Made by a program: the position numbers and the translations under genes. This document shows positions 52,207 through 61,528 of a stretch of DNA of 64,000 nt, piece by piece. Source of the stretch: Devosia sp. FJ2-5-3 (lineage in GTDB: Bacteria; Pseudomonadota; Alphaproteobacteria; Rhizobiales; Devosiaceae). The stretch covers positions 3,907,501-3,971,500 of the forward strand of contig NZ_CP104007.1 in assembly GCF_029201545.1 (NCBI RefSeq), written 5' to 3'. Under the pieces are notes generated by a model. It searched no databases. It saw only the letters and a list, made by a program, of their open reading frames with translations, and was not told the origin of the DNA. Each line of letters begins with the position of its first letter. The first letter of the stretch is position 1.

Positions 52207-53109
52207 ATGGCTCAAACTACCGAACCCGTGGCAACGGGCACCAAGCCGATCTCCGGCTTCCGCGAATTCTGGTACTATTTCTCGGTCAATCGCGGCGCAG
52301 TCATCGGCCTCACGGTCTTTGCGATCCTGATCGTCATGGCGATACTGGCGCCTTGGATCGCGCCGCATTCGCCGGACATGCAATATCGCGATGCCCTGCT
52401 CAAGCCCCCGATGTGGGACGTCAATGGGAATCCGCGCTTCATTCTGGGCACCGACCCGGTCGGCCGTGACGTGCTCTCGCGCCTCATCCATGGCGCGCGC
52501 TATTCGCTGTTCATCGGCTTCTTCGTCGTCATCGGCGCCCTCTTCGTCGGCGTTATCCTGGGTGTCCTGGCCGGTTATTTCCGCGGCTGGGTCGACGTCG
52601 TCATCATGCGCGTGATGGACATCATCCTCGCCTTCCCGTCCCTGCTGCTGGCGCTGGTGCTGGTGGCCATTCTCGGGCCGGGCCTGTTCAATGCCATGAT
52701 CGCCATCGCCATCGTGCTGCAACCGCACTTTGCGCGCCTCGTCCGCGCGGCGGTGATGGCGGAAAAGAACCGTGAATATGTGACAGCGGCCAAACTCTCC
52801 GGCGCCGGTCATCTGCGGTTGATGCTGGTCACCATCCTGCCCAATTGCCTCGGGCCGCTGATCGTCCAGGCGACGCTCAGCTTTTCCAACGCCATTCTCG
52901 ACGCGGCGGCGCTCGGCTTTCTCGGCATGGGCGCACAACCGCCGACGCCCGAATGGGGCACCATGCTCGCCACGGCGCGAGAATTCATCCTCAAGGCGCC
53001 CTGGGTCGTGACCTTCCCGGGCCTCTGCATCCTCGTCACCGTGCTGGCGATCAACCTCATCGGCGACGGGCTGCGTGATGCGCTCGATCCCAAACTCAAG
53101 CGGAGCTGA
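52207..53109 (+). CDS. dppC: Dipeptide ABC transporter permease, DppC-like
   Basis: A 300-residue permease. The conserved LGTDPVGRDVLSRLIHGARYSL follows the first helix (in part: LGTDPVGRDVLSRLIHGAR). The EAA loop is NREYVTAAKLSGAGHLRLM. ALGFLGMGAQPPTPEWGTML is diagnostic of the DppC family. With DppB it forms the peptide channel. Confidence 0.94.
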   Translation: MAQTTEPVATGTKPISGFREFWYYFSVNRGAVIGLTVFAILIVMAILAPWIAPHSPDMQYRDALLKPPMWDVNGNPRFILGTDPVGRDVLSRLIHGARYSLFIGFFVVIGALFVGVILGVLAGYFRGWVDVVIMRVMDIILAFPSLLLALVLVAILGPGLFNAMIAIAIVLQPHFARLVRAAVMAEKNREYVTAAKLSGAGHLRLMLVTILPNCLGPLIVQATLSFSNAILDAAALGFLGMGAQPPTPEWGTMLATAREFILKAPWVVTFPGLCILVTVLAINLIGDGLRDALDPKLKRS

Positions 53110-53115
53110 CCAAAA

Positions 53116-53961
53116 ATGTCCCTGCTCGAGATCAAAAATCTCACCGTCGCCTTCGACACCTCGGTGGGCCTGTTCAAGGCTGTCGACGGCATCGACATTG
53201 CCGTCGACGCCCGCGAGGTCCTCGCCATTGTCGGGGAATCGGGGTCCGGCAAATCAGTGGCCATGCTCGCCACCATGGGTCTTCTGCCTTCCACCGCCAC
53301 GGTGACCGCCGACGTCATGAAGTTCGAGGGTCTCGACCTTCTCTCCATGTCGGCCGCCGAAAAGCGCAAGATCATCGGCAAGGATATTGCCATGATCTTC
53401 CAGGAACCCATCGCCAGCCTCAATCCCTGCTTCACCGTCGGCTTCCAGATAGGCGAAGTGCTGGAAAAGCATCTCGGCCTATCCGGGCGTGCTGCGCGGC
53501 AGCGGGCAATCGAGCTGCTCGAACTGGTGGGCATTCGCGATGCGGCCGACAAGCTGCGCGCATTTCCCCACCAGATGTCGGGTGGCCAATGCCAGCGCGT
53601 CATGATCGCCATGGCGATCTCCTGCAACCCCAAGCTGCTGATCGCCGACGAGCCGACGACGGCACTCGACGTCACCATCCAGAAGCAGATCCTCGACCTT
53701 CTCGTGCGGCTGCAGGCCGAGACCGGCATGGGGTTGATCATGATCACCCACGATATGGGCGTCGTCGCCGAAACGGCGGACCGCGTCATCGTGCAATATA
53801 AGGGGCGCAAGATGGAGGAAGCGGACGTGCTCTCCCTCTTCGAAAACCCGCAATCGAACTATACGCGGGCGCTGCTCTCGGCCCTGCCGGAAAACGCGGT
53901 GGGCGACCGTCTGCCTACTGTTTCCGACATCCTGTTTGAACCCGTGCCGGGAGCGCGCTGA
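53116..53961 (+). CDS. dppD: Dipeptide ABC transporter ATPase, DppD-like
   Basis: A 281-residue ATPase. Walker A is GESGSGKS (near residue 40), the signature MSGGQCQRVMIAMAISC and Walker B LLIADEPTTALDVT. It is shorter than E. coli DppD (about 327) because the C-terminal oligo/dipeptide region with its cysteine cluster is missing; the protein ends soon after the ATPase core. It ends sharing one base with the dppF start. Confidence 0.93.
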   Translation: MSLLEIKNLTVAFDTSVGLFKAVDGIDIAVDAREVLAIVGESGSGKSVAMLATMGLLPSTATVTADVMKFEGLDLLSMSAAEKRKIIGKDIAMIFQEPIASLNPCFTVGFQIGEVLEKHLGLSGRAARQRAIELLELVGIRDAADKLRAFPHQMSGGQCQRVMIAMAISCNPKLLIADEPTTALDVTIQKQILDLLVRLQAETGMGLIMITHDMGVVAETADRVIVQYKGRKMEEADVLSLFENPQSNYTRALLSALPENAVGDRLPTVSDILFEPVPGAR

Positions 53962-54788
53962 TGACCACACCCGTTCTCGAAGTCCGCGACCTCAAGCGCG
54001 ACTATGTCTCCTCGGGTGGCCTGTTCCGCCCGGCCAAGGTGGTCCATGCCGTCAAGGGCGTCAATTTCTCGCTAGAAAAGGGTCGGACGCTGGCCGTGGT
54101 CGGCGAAAGTGGCTGCGGCAAGTCCACCCTGGCGCGCATGATCACGCTGATCGATCCCCCGACTTCGGGCGAAATCCTGATCGACGGCATTCCGGCCAGC
54201 GCCGCCCATGTGACCAAGGAACTGCGCCAGAAGGTGCAGATCGTCTTCCAGAACCCCTATGGCTCGCTCAATCCGCGCCAGAAGGTGGGCGATGTGCTGG
54301 CCGAGCCGCTCCTGCTCAACACCGACATGTCGGCGGCCGACAGGCGGGACAAGGCCATGGCCATGCTCCTCAAAGTGGGCCTTCGCGAAGAGCACCATAA
54401 CCGCTATCCGCATATGTTCTCCGGCGGGCAGCGCCAGCGCATCGCCATCGCCCGGGCCCTGATGCTCAATCCGAGTTTCCTCGTGCTCGACGAGCCGGTC
54501 TCGGCGCTCGATCTTTCGGTGCAGGCGCAGATCCTCAATCTGCTCAAGGATCTGCAGGACGAGTTCGGGCTGACCTATGTGTTCATCAGCCACGATCTGT
54601 CCGTCGTGCGCTATATCGCCGACGAGGTGATGGTGATGTATTTCGGCGACGTGGTGGAGCATGGCAGCCGCGAGGCGCTCTTTGCCAATCCTCAGCACGA
54701 CTATACGCGCACGCTCTTTGCCGCGACGCCCAATGCCGATGTCGAAAGCATCCGCGCCCGCATCGCCCGCAAGAAGGCTGCCGCCTGA
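53961..54788 (+). CDS. dppF: Dipeptide ABC transporter ATPase, DppF-like
   Basis: A 275-residue ATPase. Walker A is GESGCGKST (near residue 50), the signature FSGGQRQRIAIARALML, and Walker B FLVLDEPVSALDLS. FQNPYGSLNPRQKVG is the peptide-transporter motif. Like DppD here, it lacks the C-terminal cysteine-bearing extension of the E. coli protein. It closes the dpp operon. Confidence 0.94.
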   Translation: MTTPVLEVRDLKRDYVSSGGLFRPAKVVHAVKGVNFSLEKGRTLAVVGESGCGKSTLARMITLIDPPTSGEILIDGIPASAAHVTKELRQKVQIVFQNPYGSLNPRQKVGDVLAEPLLLNTDMSAADRRDKAMAMLLKVGLREEHHNRYPHMFSGGQRQRIAIARALMLNPSFLVLDEPVSALDLSVQAQILNLLKDLQDEFGLTYVFISHDLSVVRYIADEVMVMYFGDVVEHGSREALFANPQHDYTRTLFAATPNADVESIRARIARKKAAA

Positions 54789-54807
54789 CCACGGCGGCAT
54801 AAATCGA

Positions 54808-54843
54808 GGCGGTCACCCCGGCGCAAGCCCGGGGATGACCGCC
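54808..54843. repeat. Palindromic repeat between convergent genes (family R3)
   Basis: GGCGGTCACCCCGGC faces GCCCGGGGATGACCGCC across a GCAA turn, forming a near-perfect stem. It resembles the element at 25286 in its GTCA..TGAC ends. It can also terminate the dpp operon and the convergent oxidoreductase gene. Confidence 0.75.
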
Positions 54844-54852
54844 TGTTCTCTC

Positions 54853-55887
54853 CTAGAGCGCCACCCGCTGGCCCTCTTTGGCCGACGCGATCAGCGCATC
54901 GACCAACTCATGCACCTGCAGCGCCGAGTGCCCCGTCGAGACGGGTTGGCGCCCTGCCCTCACCGCATCGGCGAACTCGGCGATCTGGGCCATATGCCAG
55001 TCGAAGGGAAACGCCATGGGATCGGCGCCGCCGCCCGAATTGCTGGCTTCCCCGATTGTCTCGGTGCGCCCATCCATCAAGTGCAGTGTCAGATTGCCCC
55101 CAGTCAGGGTGGCGCTGGCCTTTTCGAAATTGAGGGTAAGGCTTTCCGCGGCGCCTGGGTAATTGGCGGTCGTCGCCATCAGCGCACCCACCGCGCCATT
55201 GGCAAATTCGAGCCCGCCGGCGACGAAATCCTCGGTCTCCATCTGGTGAAATCCGGTCGTCGCCGCAAGTGCGGTGACAGCGCGCACCGGTCCGGTCAGG
55301 CTCAGCATGAGGTCGAGCGAATGGATGGCCTGGGTAACGAGAACGCCACCGCCATCATGGGCAAGCGTGCCCCGGCCCGGCTTGTCGTAATAGCCCTGCT
55401 GGGGGCGCCACCAGGGCACGACGAGATGAACCGCGAAGAGTTTTCCAAGCGCGCCGCTCGCCACTTTCGCCGCCAGCGCCTGCGAGGCCGCGCGGAATCG
55501 ATGCTGGAAGATGATGCCAAGCGTCACACCCGCAGCGTCGCACCGCTCGACGATGGCGCGGGCCACCGATGTCGTGCGCTCAACGGGCTTTTCCATCAAC
55601 ACATGCTTGCCGGCCGCGGCTGCCGCTGCAACGATCTCCTCGCGCGCATTGGGCGGGGTGAGGATCAGAACGGCCTCGATCCCTGGATCTGCGAGGAGGG
55701 CCTCAAGGCTGGCAGCCGGGGGAAAGCCATGCTCGTGGCAAAAGCTCTTCAACGCGGCCTCGTTGCGCCGCCAGACACCACGCACCTCGATTTCGCCCCG
55801 TAGCGCATTGAGCGCGAGGGCATGAGGCTTGGCCGCCATGCCTGCCCCGACCACGCCCAAGCCCAGGCGCTTGTTCCCGTCCGCCAT
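54853..55887 (-). CDS. Gfo/Idh/MocA family oxidoreductase
   Basis: A 344-residue NAD(P)-dependent dehydrogenase. The Rossmann motif is LGVVGAGMAAKPHALAL, the conserved EKP is in HVLMEKPVERT, and the catalytic His region is LVTQAIHSLDLMLSL with GGGV before it. It probably oxidises an inositol, sugar or similar polyol derivative; the substrate cannot be named. It starts with ATG complementing 55885-55887 and stands alone. Confidence 0.88.
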   Translation of the reverse strand: MADGNKRLGLGVVGAGMAAKPHALALNALRGEIEVRGVWRRNEAALKSFCHEHGFPPAASLEALLADPGIEAVLILTPPNAREEIVAAAAAAGKHVLMEKPVERTTSVARAIVERCDAAGVTLGIIFQHRFRAASQALAAKVASGALGKLFAVHLVVPWWRPQQGYYDKPGRGTLAHDGGGVLVTQAIHSLDLMLSLTGPVRAVTALAATTGFHQMETEDFVAGGLEFANGAVGALMATTANYPGAAESLTLNFEKASATLTGGNLTLHLMDGRTETIGEASNSGGGADPMAFPFDWHMAQIAEFADAVRAGRQPVSTGHSALQVHELVDALIASAKEGQRVAL

Positions 55888-56019
55888 TATGTCCCTCCTC
55901 CGCGTTGATCCGCGTTTTCATGTCGGTCGGGCCATGATGCGTCGAGACCCGGCGCTTGTCATCCCGACAAAGTCTTGGGGGGGCAATGGAATAGGCGAGG
56001 TTGCGACGAAGACGGAGTG

Positions 56020-58677
56020 CTAGGACGCTTTCCGCCAGCTTTCCCGCCGGAGGAAATCTTCCAGGGCATATCGGTCCATCGGCCGGGCAAAGGCATATCC
56101 CTGGAGGATGTCGCAGCCGAGATCGCGCAGGATGGCGGCGTGCTCCATGGTTTCGACACCCTCGGCCACGATTTCGATATCCATGGATTTGCCGATATCG
56201 ACGATGGAGGCCAGAAGCCGCCGCTGCGCCGGCTCCGTCAGGATCGGGTCGACGAGCTGCCGGTCGATCTTGAGGCGCCGGGGATGGAGCTTTTGCAGCG
56301 AGACGATCGAGGCGTAGCCGGTGCCGAAATCGTCGATCTCGATGTCGATACCCAATTCCTTGATGCGATCGATGTTCCAGCCGACGATGCCGTCGCTCTC
56401 GTCGAGATAGATCGATTCCACCAATTCAAAGGCAATGCGGCCCGGCTCGATATGCAGTTCGCGCAGGCTCTGTACCAGGTCTTCGTCGTGGAGGCGGCGC
56501 TGGGAGACATTGACCGAAGCGCGCGGCACGACGAGACCCATGGCCTGCCAGCGCTCGAGGTCGCGCAGCGCCTGTTCGAGCACGATGCGGTCGATGCTCG
56601 AGACGACGCTGAGTTCCTCTGCGATGCTCATGAAGCTGTCGGGGGTCTTGAGCCCCTGGGTCGGGTGGTTCCAGCGCGCCAGTGCCTCCACGCCCACCAC
56701 ATCATGGGTGCGGGCGTCAAACTGGGGCTGGTAGTGGGCGATGAAGGCGTTGGTGTCGAGACCTTTGAGGATTTCGTCGGCCCTGCGCTTGGTGCCGATC
56801 ACTTCAGCCTGCAGCGCCGCCGAAAAGAACTCATAGCGATTACGGCCACGGGCCTTGGCCCGATAGAGCGCAATATCGGCATTGATCAGTAATTGCTTGA
56901 CGTCGATATCGGTGCCCCGGGCGGTGGCAAGGCCAACACTGACCCCGATCCGGCATTCGTGGCCCTCGTGGTGCGCCGGCTTGCGCATGGCCTGGACGAT
57001 GCTCTCGGCCAGCGGCGCCAGGCAGGAATCCTCTTCGCCGGCCTCCGACACGAGCACGAATTCGTCACCGCCAATGCGGGCGACAAAATCGGTCGGCCGG
57101 CAGTTTTCACGCAGAACGCGGCTGGCATGGATCAACATGGCGTCGCCGGCGGCGTGGCCCAGCGTGTCGTTGATCTGCTTGAAGCGGTCGAGATCGATAT
57201 GGAGCAGGGCAATTCCGCCAGAACCGTGATAGCCGTGCCGCGCCTGCTCCTGGAGCTTCTCGTCGAGATAGCGGCGGTTGGGCAGGCCGGTCAGACTGTC
57301 ATGGAGCGCATTGTGCTCGATACGGATCTTGGCCGCCTCGAGCTCGGCATTGCGCGCCGCGGTCATCTGTTCGGCACGGCGCAGATCCTCGTTGAGCGCC
57401 ACGTCCCGCGTTATGTCCCAATTGACACCCAGCACGCGGTCTGGCTCGCCAGGCACCTTGTTGAGCATGGCCATGGAGCGCACATGGCGGACCGTGCCGT
57501 CCTCGAGCCGGATGCGATAGACTGCCTCATATCGACCCGTGGCGATCATGCTCTTGAATTCGACTTCACTGCGCTCGATGTCGTCGGGGTGGACAATGGA
57601 CTTCCACTGCTCGTAGGTGCGCGGAGCGGCGTCGCGTGGCAGACCATAGAGTTCGTTGGTGCGCGCGTCCCAATATTCGGCACCGCTTTCCAGATCCAGC
57701 TCCCAGATGCCGACCTGGGAGGTTTGCAGGGCCAGATCGAGCCGGTCGGTGAGAGCGGCCAGTTCGCGCTCGCGCGTCCGCAGCTGGGCGATGTGGCGAT
57801 GGCGCAGTTCGACCATGCGGTGCGTGGTGAAGATGGGTAGAATGACAAGCCCACCCGCAAGCACGATCAGCCCACGCAGCAGCCAGGCATTGAGACTGTC
57901 CTGGGCCCAGCCCTGGCGCGGAATGGCCGTGAGCTTCCAGCTCCCGGTGGGCAGGGCCACATAGGCCTCGACAGGCTCTTCCGCGTCGAGATCGCGGCCG
58001 TAGAACAGCGCGCCATTGTGCCCTTTGCCATCGAGGCCGGCGATGGCGACCTCGATGGGCAGGTCGGGATCATAAAGGCCGCTGTCCCGATAGAGCCGGT
58101 CAATATCGATGACGGCTGCCACTATCCCCCAGAACCGGCGGTCGGCCCCTTCCCCGACATAGACCGGAAAGCGGGCGACAAAACCCGTCCCGCCCTGAAC
58201 CAGGTCGACAGGACCCGCCAGGACGAGGCGTCCGGTATCGACCACTTCCTTGACGGCGTTCCACTGCACCGGATTGGTGCGATAATCGAAGCCGATATTG
58301 CGCGAATTCTCGGCCGGATAGGTCATCGCTATGACTAGATCCGGCGCCACGGAAATGGAGCGCAGCTGGCTGTCTTCCTCGAAAAGGCGCGCAGCCAGAT
58401 CCTGAAAATAGGCCGGGCTCATCGTCGGCTGGATGGAAATGGTCGAGACAAGGCCGCGCACGAGCTGGATGTCGCTGGAAATATTGCCTTCCAGCTTGGC
58501 GCGGATGATGGAGAGCTGGCCCAGCACCTCGGAACGCATGCGCTGCTCGGCGATGCTTTGGCTCTGGCGGTCGATGAAAATGCCCGCCACGGCGACCATC
58601 AGGAGCGCAAGCAGCACGGGCAGCCACGTGGTGCGACGCCAATCGATACGCTGCGTCTCTGTATCCAGCCTATTCAT
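56020..58677 (-). CDS. Membrane GGDEF-EAL cyclic di-GMP protein with extracytoplasmic sensor
   Basis: An 885-residue protein. A helix near residues 16-36 and another near 262-285 flank a periplasmic CHASE-like sensor. A PAS region (about 310-435, with WDARTNELYGLPRD) follows, then GGDEF (about 445-605, with RIGGDEFVLV near 534) and EAL (about 635-875). The EAL motif VEALARW, the DDFGTGYAS loop and IVAEGVET are complete, and GGDEF is intact, so both cyclase and phosphodiesterase activity are possible. It should tune cyclic di-GMP in response to an external cue and thus motility or biofilm. Confidence 0.92.
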   Translation of the reverse strand: MNRLDTETQRIDWRRTTWLPVLLALLMVAVAGIFIDRQSQSIAEQRMRSEVLGQLSIIRAKLEGNISSDIQLVRGLVSTISIQPTMSPAYFQDLAARLFEEDSQLRSISVAPDLVIAMTYPAENSRNIGFDYRTNPVQWNAVKEVVDTGRLVLAGPVDLVQGGTGFVARFPVYVGEGADRRFWGIVAAVIDIDRLYRDSGLYDPDLPIEVAIAGLDGKGHNGALFYGRDLDAEEPVEAYVALPTGSWKLTAIPRQGWAQDSLNAWLLRGLIVLAGGLVILPIFTTHRMVELRHRHIAQLRTRERELAALTDRLDLALQTSQVGIWELDLESGAEYWDARTNELYGLPRDAAPRTYEQWKSIVHPDDIERSEVEFKSMIATGRYEAVYRIRLEDGTVRHVRSMAMLNKVPGEPDRVLGVNWDITRDVALNEDLRRAEQMTAARNAELEAAKIRIEHNALHDSLTGLPNRRYLDEKLQEQARHGYHGSGGIALLHIDLDRFKQINDTLGHAAGDAMLIHASRVLRENCRPTDFVARIGGDEFVLVSEAGEEDSCLAPLAESIVQAMRKPAHHEGHECRIGVSVGLATARGTDIDVKQLLINADIALYRAKARGRNRYEFFSAALQAEVIGTKRRADEILKGLDTNAFIAHYQPQFDARTHDVVGVEALARWNHPTQGLKTPDSFMSIAEELSVVSSIDRIVLEQALRDLERWQAMGLVVPRASVNVSQRRLHDEDLVQSLRELHIEPGRIAFELVESIYLDESDGIVGWNIDRIKELGIDIEIDDFGTGYASIVSLQKLHPRRLKIDRQLVDPILTEPAQRRLLASIVDIGKSMDIEIVAEGVETMEHAAILRDLGCDILQGYAFARPMDRYALEDFLRRESWRKAS

Positions 58678-58818
58678 AGCGTCGATGCGTAGAGCCGCCC
58701 CCTAGCTTGCAAGGGAGAGAATGCGCATCGGGCTTGACCAAACCCTTACCGAAAACCGTGCAATCGTAGTCTTGGTAAACTCGCTGCTAACAGAGCGGGC
58801 CCTCCAGAAGGCGGGACC

Positions 58819-58839
58819 GGCCCGGCCTAGGCCGGGGCC
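58819..58839. terminator. Palindrome at the end of the epimerase gene
   Basis: GGCCCGGCC-TA-GGCCGGGGCC (one bulge) encloses the epimerase stop codon at its CTAG centre, as with the palindrome at 38540. It may mark the transcript end; no U tract follows. Confidence 0.4.
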
Positions 58840-59240
58840 ACCTCCTCAAGCTCGACCAGTGTGCCATCAAAATCCTTGGGATGGAGGAAAATCACGGGAT
58901 TGCCGTGGGCGCCGATCCTGGGTTTCCCGTCGCCCAGAATGCGCGCGCCGCTTTCGCTCAGTTTGGCAATGGCGACCACGATGTCGGGGACTTCGTAGCA
59001 GATGTGGTGCATGCCCCCGGTCGGGTTCTTGTCGAGAAAGCTCGCCACAGGTGATGCTTCGCCGAGCGGCTCGAGCAGTTCGACCTTGGAATTGCCCGTG
59101 TCGATGAAAACCACCGTTACTCCATGCTCGGGGAGCGCCTGGGGTTCGCCGACCGAGGCACCCAGCATGTCACGATAGCGGGCAGTGGCGATGGCAAGAT
59201 CCGGCACGGCGATGGCGATGTGATTGAGACGCCCGATCAT
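58827..59240 (-). CDS. mce: Methylmalonyl-CoA epimerase
   Basis: A 137-residue VOC-fold enzyme that interconverts the two methylmalonyl-CoA epimers. [24 protein letters not shown] supplies the first His (in part: [11 protein letters not shown]), [18 protein letters not shown] the Glu, [13 protein letters not shown] the second His, and GTLVELEEV the last Glu. It overlaps the mutase gene by four bases, so the two are co-translated. Confidence 0.93.
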   Translation of the reverse strand: MIGRLNHIAIAVPDLAIATARYRDMLGASVGEPQALPEHGVTVVFIDTGNSKVELLEPLGEASPVASFLDKNPTGGMHHICYEVPDIVVAIAKLSESGARILGDGKPRIGAHGNPVIFLHPKDFDGTLVELEEVAPA

Positions 59241-61351
59241 CTGTTGGACAGCCTTCCCTCGATTTCATTGAGCACGGAAAAGGCCGCGTCGAGCACATTG
59301 GTGCCCGGGCCGAAAATGGCTGCGACCCCGGAATCATAGAGGAAACCATAGTCGGGCTCGGGGATGACCCCGCCAACGATGACCGTGATATCACCCAATT
59401 CGCGCGCCTTGAGCGCTTCGATGAGTTCGGGCACCAGGGTCTTGTGGCCCGCAGCCAACGAGGAGACGCCAACGGCATCGACCTTGAGTTCATCGGCATG
59501 GGCCGCAACTTCCGGCGCGGTCTCGAAGAGATCGCCCATGTGGACGGTGAAGCCCAAATCGGCGAAGGCCGAGGCGATGATCTTGGCGCCGCGGTCGTGG
59601 CCGTCCTGCCCCATCTTGGCGATGAAGATGGAGGGCGCGCGGCCGCGCGAGGTCTTGAAGGCGCCGATCCGGTCGGTGACCGATTTCAGCTGGGGGTCGT
59701 CGCCATAGCCACCGGCATAGACGCCCGAGATGACGCGGGTAATGGCGCGATGACGGTCGAACACGTCTTCGAGCGCCGAGGAAATCTCCCCAAGCGTGGC
59801 GCGGGCGCGGGCGGCTTCTATGGCGGCGGTGAGGAGATTGCCCTCGTCCTTGGCCGCATATTCGCGCAGGGCCGAGAGCATGGACTGGCATTTCGCCTCG
59901 TCGCGCGTTCTGCGGATGCGCTCGAGCTGGGCGATCTGCTCGAGGCGCACCTTGGCATTGTCGATCTCGCGGACCTCGATGCTCTCTTCGGTATCGACCC
60001 GGTAGCGGTTGACGCCGACGATGACATCTTCGCCCCGGTCGACGCGGGCCTGGCGCAGGGCAGCGGCCTGCTCGATGGCCATTTTCGGGCCGCCCGACTG
60101 CACGTAGGCCGTCATGCCGCCCACCGCCTCGGCCTCGGCGATCAGCTCTTTTGCCCCGGTGACGAGCTGGTCGGTCAGGGCCTCGACATAATAGGAGCCG
60201 CCCAGCGGATCGACCACATCGGTGATGCGGCTTTCATGCTGGAGGATGAGCTGGGTGTTGCGGGCAATGCGGCTCGAAAATTCGGTCGGCAGCGCGATGG
60301 CTTCGTCGAAGCTATTAGTGTGCAGCGATTGGGTGCCGCCAAGCGTCGCCGCCAACGCCTCGATCGTCGTGCGCACGATATTGTTGTGCGGGTCCTGCTC
60401 GGTGAGCGACACGCCCGAGGTCTGGCAATGGGTGCGCAGCATTTTGGAACGCGGATCCCTGGCGCCGAGATCGGTCATGATCTGGCTCCAGAGTTTTCGC
60501 GCGGCACGGAGCTTTGCAACCTCAAGGAAGAAGTTCATGCCGATGCCGAAAAAGAAGCTCAGCCGCCCGGCAAAGGCGTCGATATCGAGCCCCTTGGCCT
60601 GGGCTGCTCGGACATAGTCCATGCCATCGGCCAGGGTAAACGCCAGCTCCTGCACCGCCGTCGCCCCGGCCTCGTGCATGTGATAGCCCGAGATCGAGAT
60701 CGAATTGTATTTCGGCATGTGCTCGGCAGTGTGGGCGATGATGTCGCCGACAATGCGCATGGAGGGCTCAGGCGGGTAGATATAGGTGTTGCGGACCATG
60801 AACTCCTTGAGGATGTCGTTCTGGATGGTCCCCTCAAGCTGGGCCTGCTTGACGCCCTGTTCCTCGGCGGCAACGATGAACATGGCGAGCACCGGGATGA
60901 CCGCGCCGTTCATGGTCATGGAGACGCTCATCTGATCGAGCGGAATGCCGTCAAAGAGGATTTTCATGTCTTCGACGCTGTCGATGGCGACGCCCGCCTT
61001 GCCGACATCGCCGACAACGCGCGGATGGTCGCTGTCATAGCCGCGATGGGTGGCCAGATCGAAGGCGACCGAAAGCCCCTTCTGGCCCTTTTGCAGCGCC
61101 TGCCGATAGAAGGCATTGGATTCCCGGGCGGTCGAAAAGCCCGCATATTGGCGGATGGTCCAGGGGCGGTTGGCATACATGGTGGCGCGCACGCCACGCG
61201 TGAACGGCTCGACGCCCGGCACTTCGCCATCGTCGCCGAGATAGACGGGCTTCACCGCTATGCCGCCATAGTCCCGGTCCAGCGCGGAAAGCGGGGTATC
61301 GCGGAGTTCCTTTTGGGCGAGTTTTTCCCATTTTTCCTGGTCAGCTGACAT
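59237..61351 (-). CDS. scpA: Methylmalonyl-CoA mutase, single-chain type
   Basis: A 704-residue B12 enzyme that converts methylmalonyl-CoA to succinyl-CoA. The substrate barrel comes first, with [19 protein letters not shown] and [19 protein letters not shown]. The C-terminal cobalamin domain has the base-on histidine motif [20 protein letters not shown] (near residue 590) and the glycines of [11 protein letters not shown]. It closely resembles the large ScpA-type subunit. No MeaB chaperone gene is in the window. It lies downstream of pccA on the same strand after a repeat-filled 177-base gap. Confidence 0.95.
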   Translation of the reverse strand: MSADQEKWEKLAQKELRDTPLSALDRDYGGIAVKPVYLGDDGEVPGVEPFTRGVRATMYANRPWTIRQYAGFSTARESNAFYRQALQKGQKGLSVAFDLATHRGYDSDHPRVVGDVGKAGVAIDSVEDMKILFDGIPLDQMSVSMTMNGAVIPVLAMFIVAAEEQGVKQAQLEGTIQNDILKEFMVRNTYIYPPEPSMRIVGDIIAHTAEHMPKYNSISISGYHMHEAGATAVQELAFTLADGMDYVRAAQAKGLDIDAFAGRLSFFFGIGMNFFLEVAKLRAARKLWSQIMTDLGARDPRSKMLRTHCQTSGVSLTEQDPHNNIVRTTIEALAATLGGTQSLHTNSFDEAIALPTEFSSRIARNTQLILQHESRITDVVDPLGGSYYVEALTDQLVTGAKELIAEAEAVGGMTAYVQSGGPKMAIEQAAALRQARVDRGEDVIVGVNRYRVDTEESIEVREIDNAKVRLEQIAQLERIRRTRDEAKCQSMLSALREYAAKDEGNLLTAAIEAARARATLGEISSALEDVFDRHRAITRVISGVYAGGYGDDPQLKSVTDRIGAFKTSRGRAPSIFIAKMGQDGHDRGAKIIASAFADLGFTVHMGDLFETAPEVAAHADELKVDAVGVSSLAAGHKTLVPELIEALKARELGDITVIVGGVIPEPDYGFLYDSGVAAIFGPGTNVLDAAFSVLNEIEGRLSNR

Positions 61352-61395
61352 GGCGGGACTCCCTTTGGCGCGGACTGAGTACAGGGCACGATAGT

Positions 61396-61500
61396 GCTCC
61401 TCCCCCCTTGCGGGGGAGGCTAGGAGGGGGAAAGGCGCGCCCAGATGTCTGCCGGGCTCTCACCCCCCACCCCAACCCTCCCCGCGAGGGGGAGGGAGCC
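61396..61500. repeat. GC-rich inverted repeat pair (family R1)
   Basis: The left arm (61396-61434) has CTCCTCCCCCCTTGCGGGGG then AGGCTAGGAGGGGG. The right arm (61457-61500) is inverted, with CACCCCCCACCCCAACCCTC and CCGCGAGGGGGAGGGAG. The right arm closely matches the arm beside the DUF559 gene at 63928. It lies between the mutase and carboxylase genes. Confidence 0.85.
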
Positions 61501-61528
61501 TGTCCGGTGATGATGCTAAAAACCAGCA

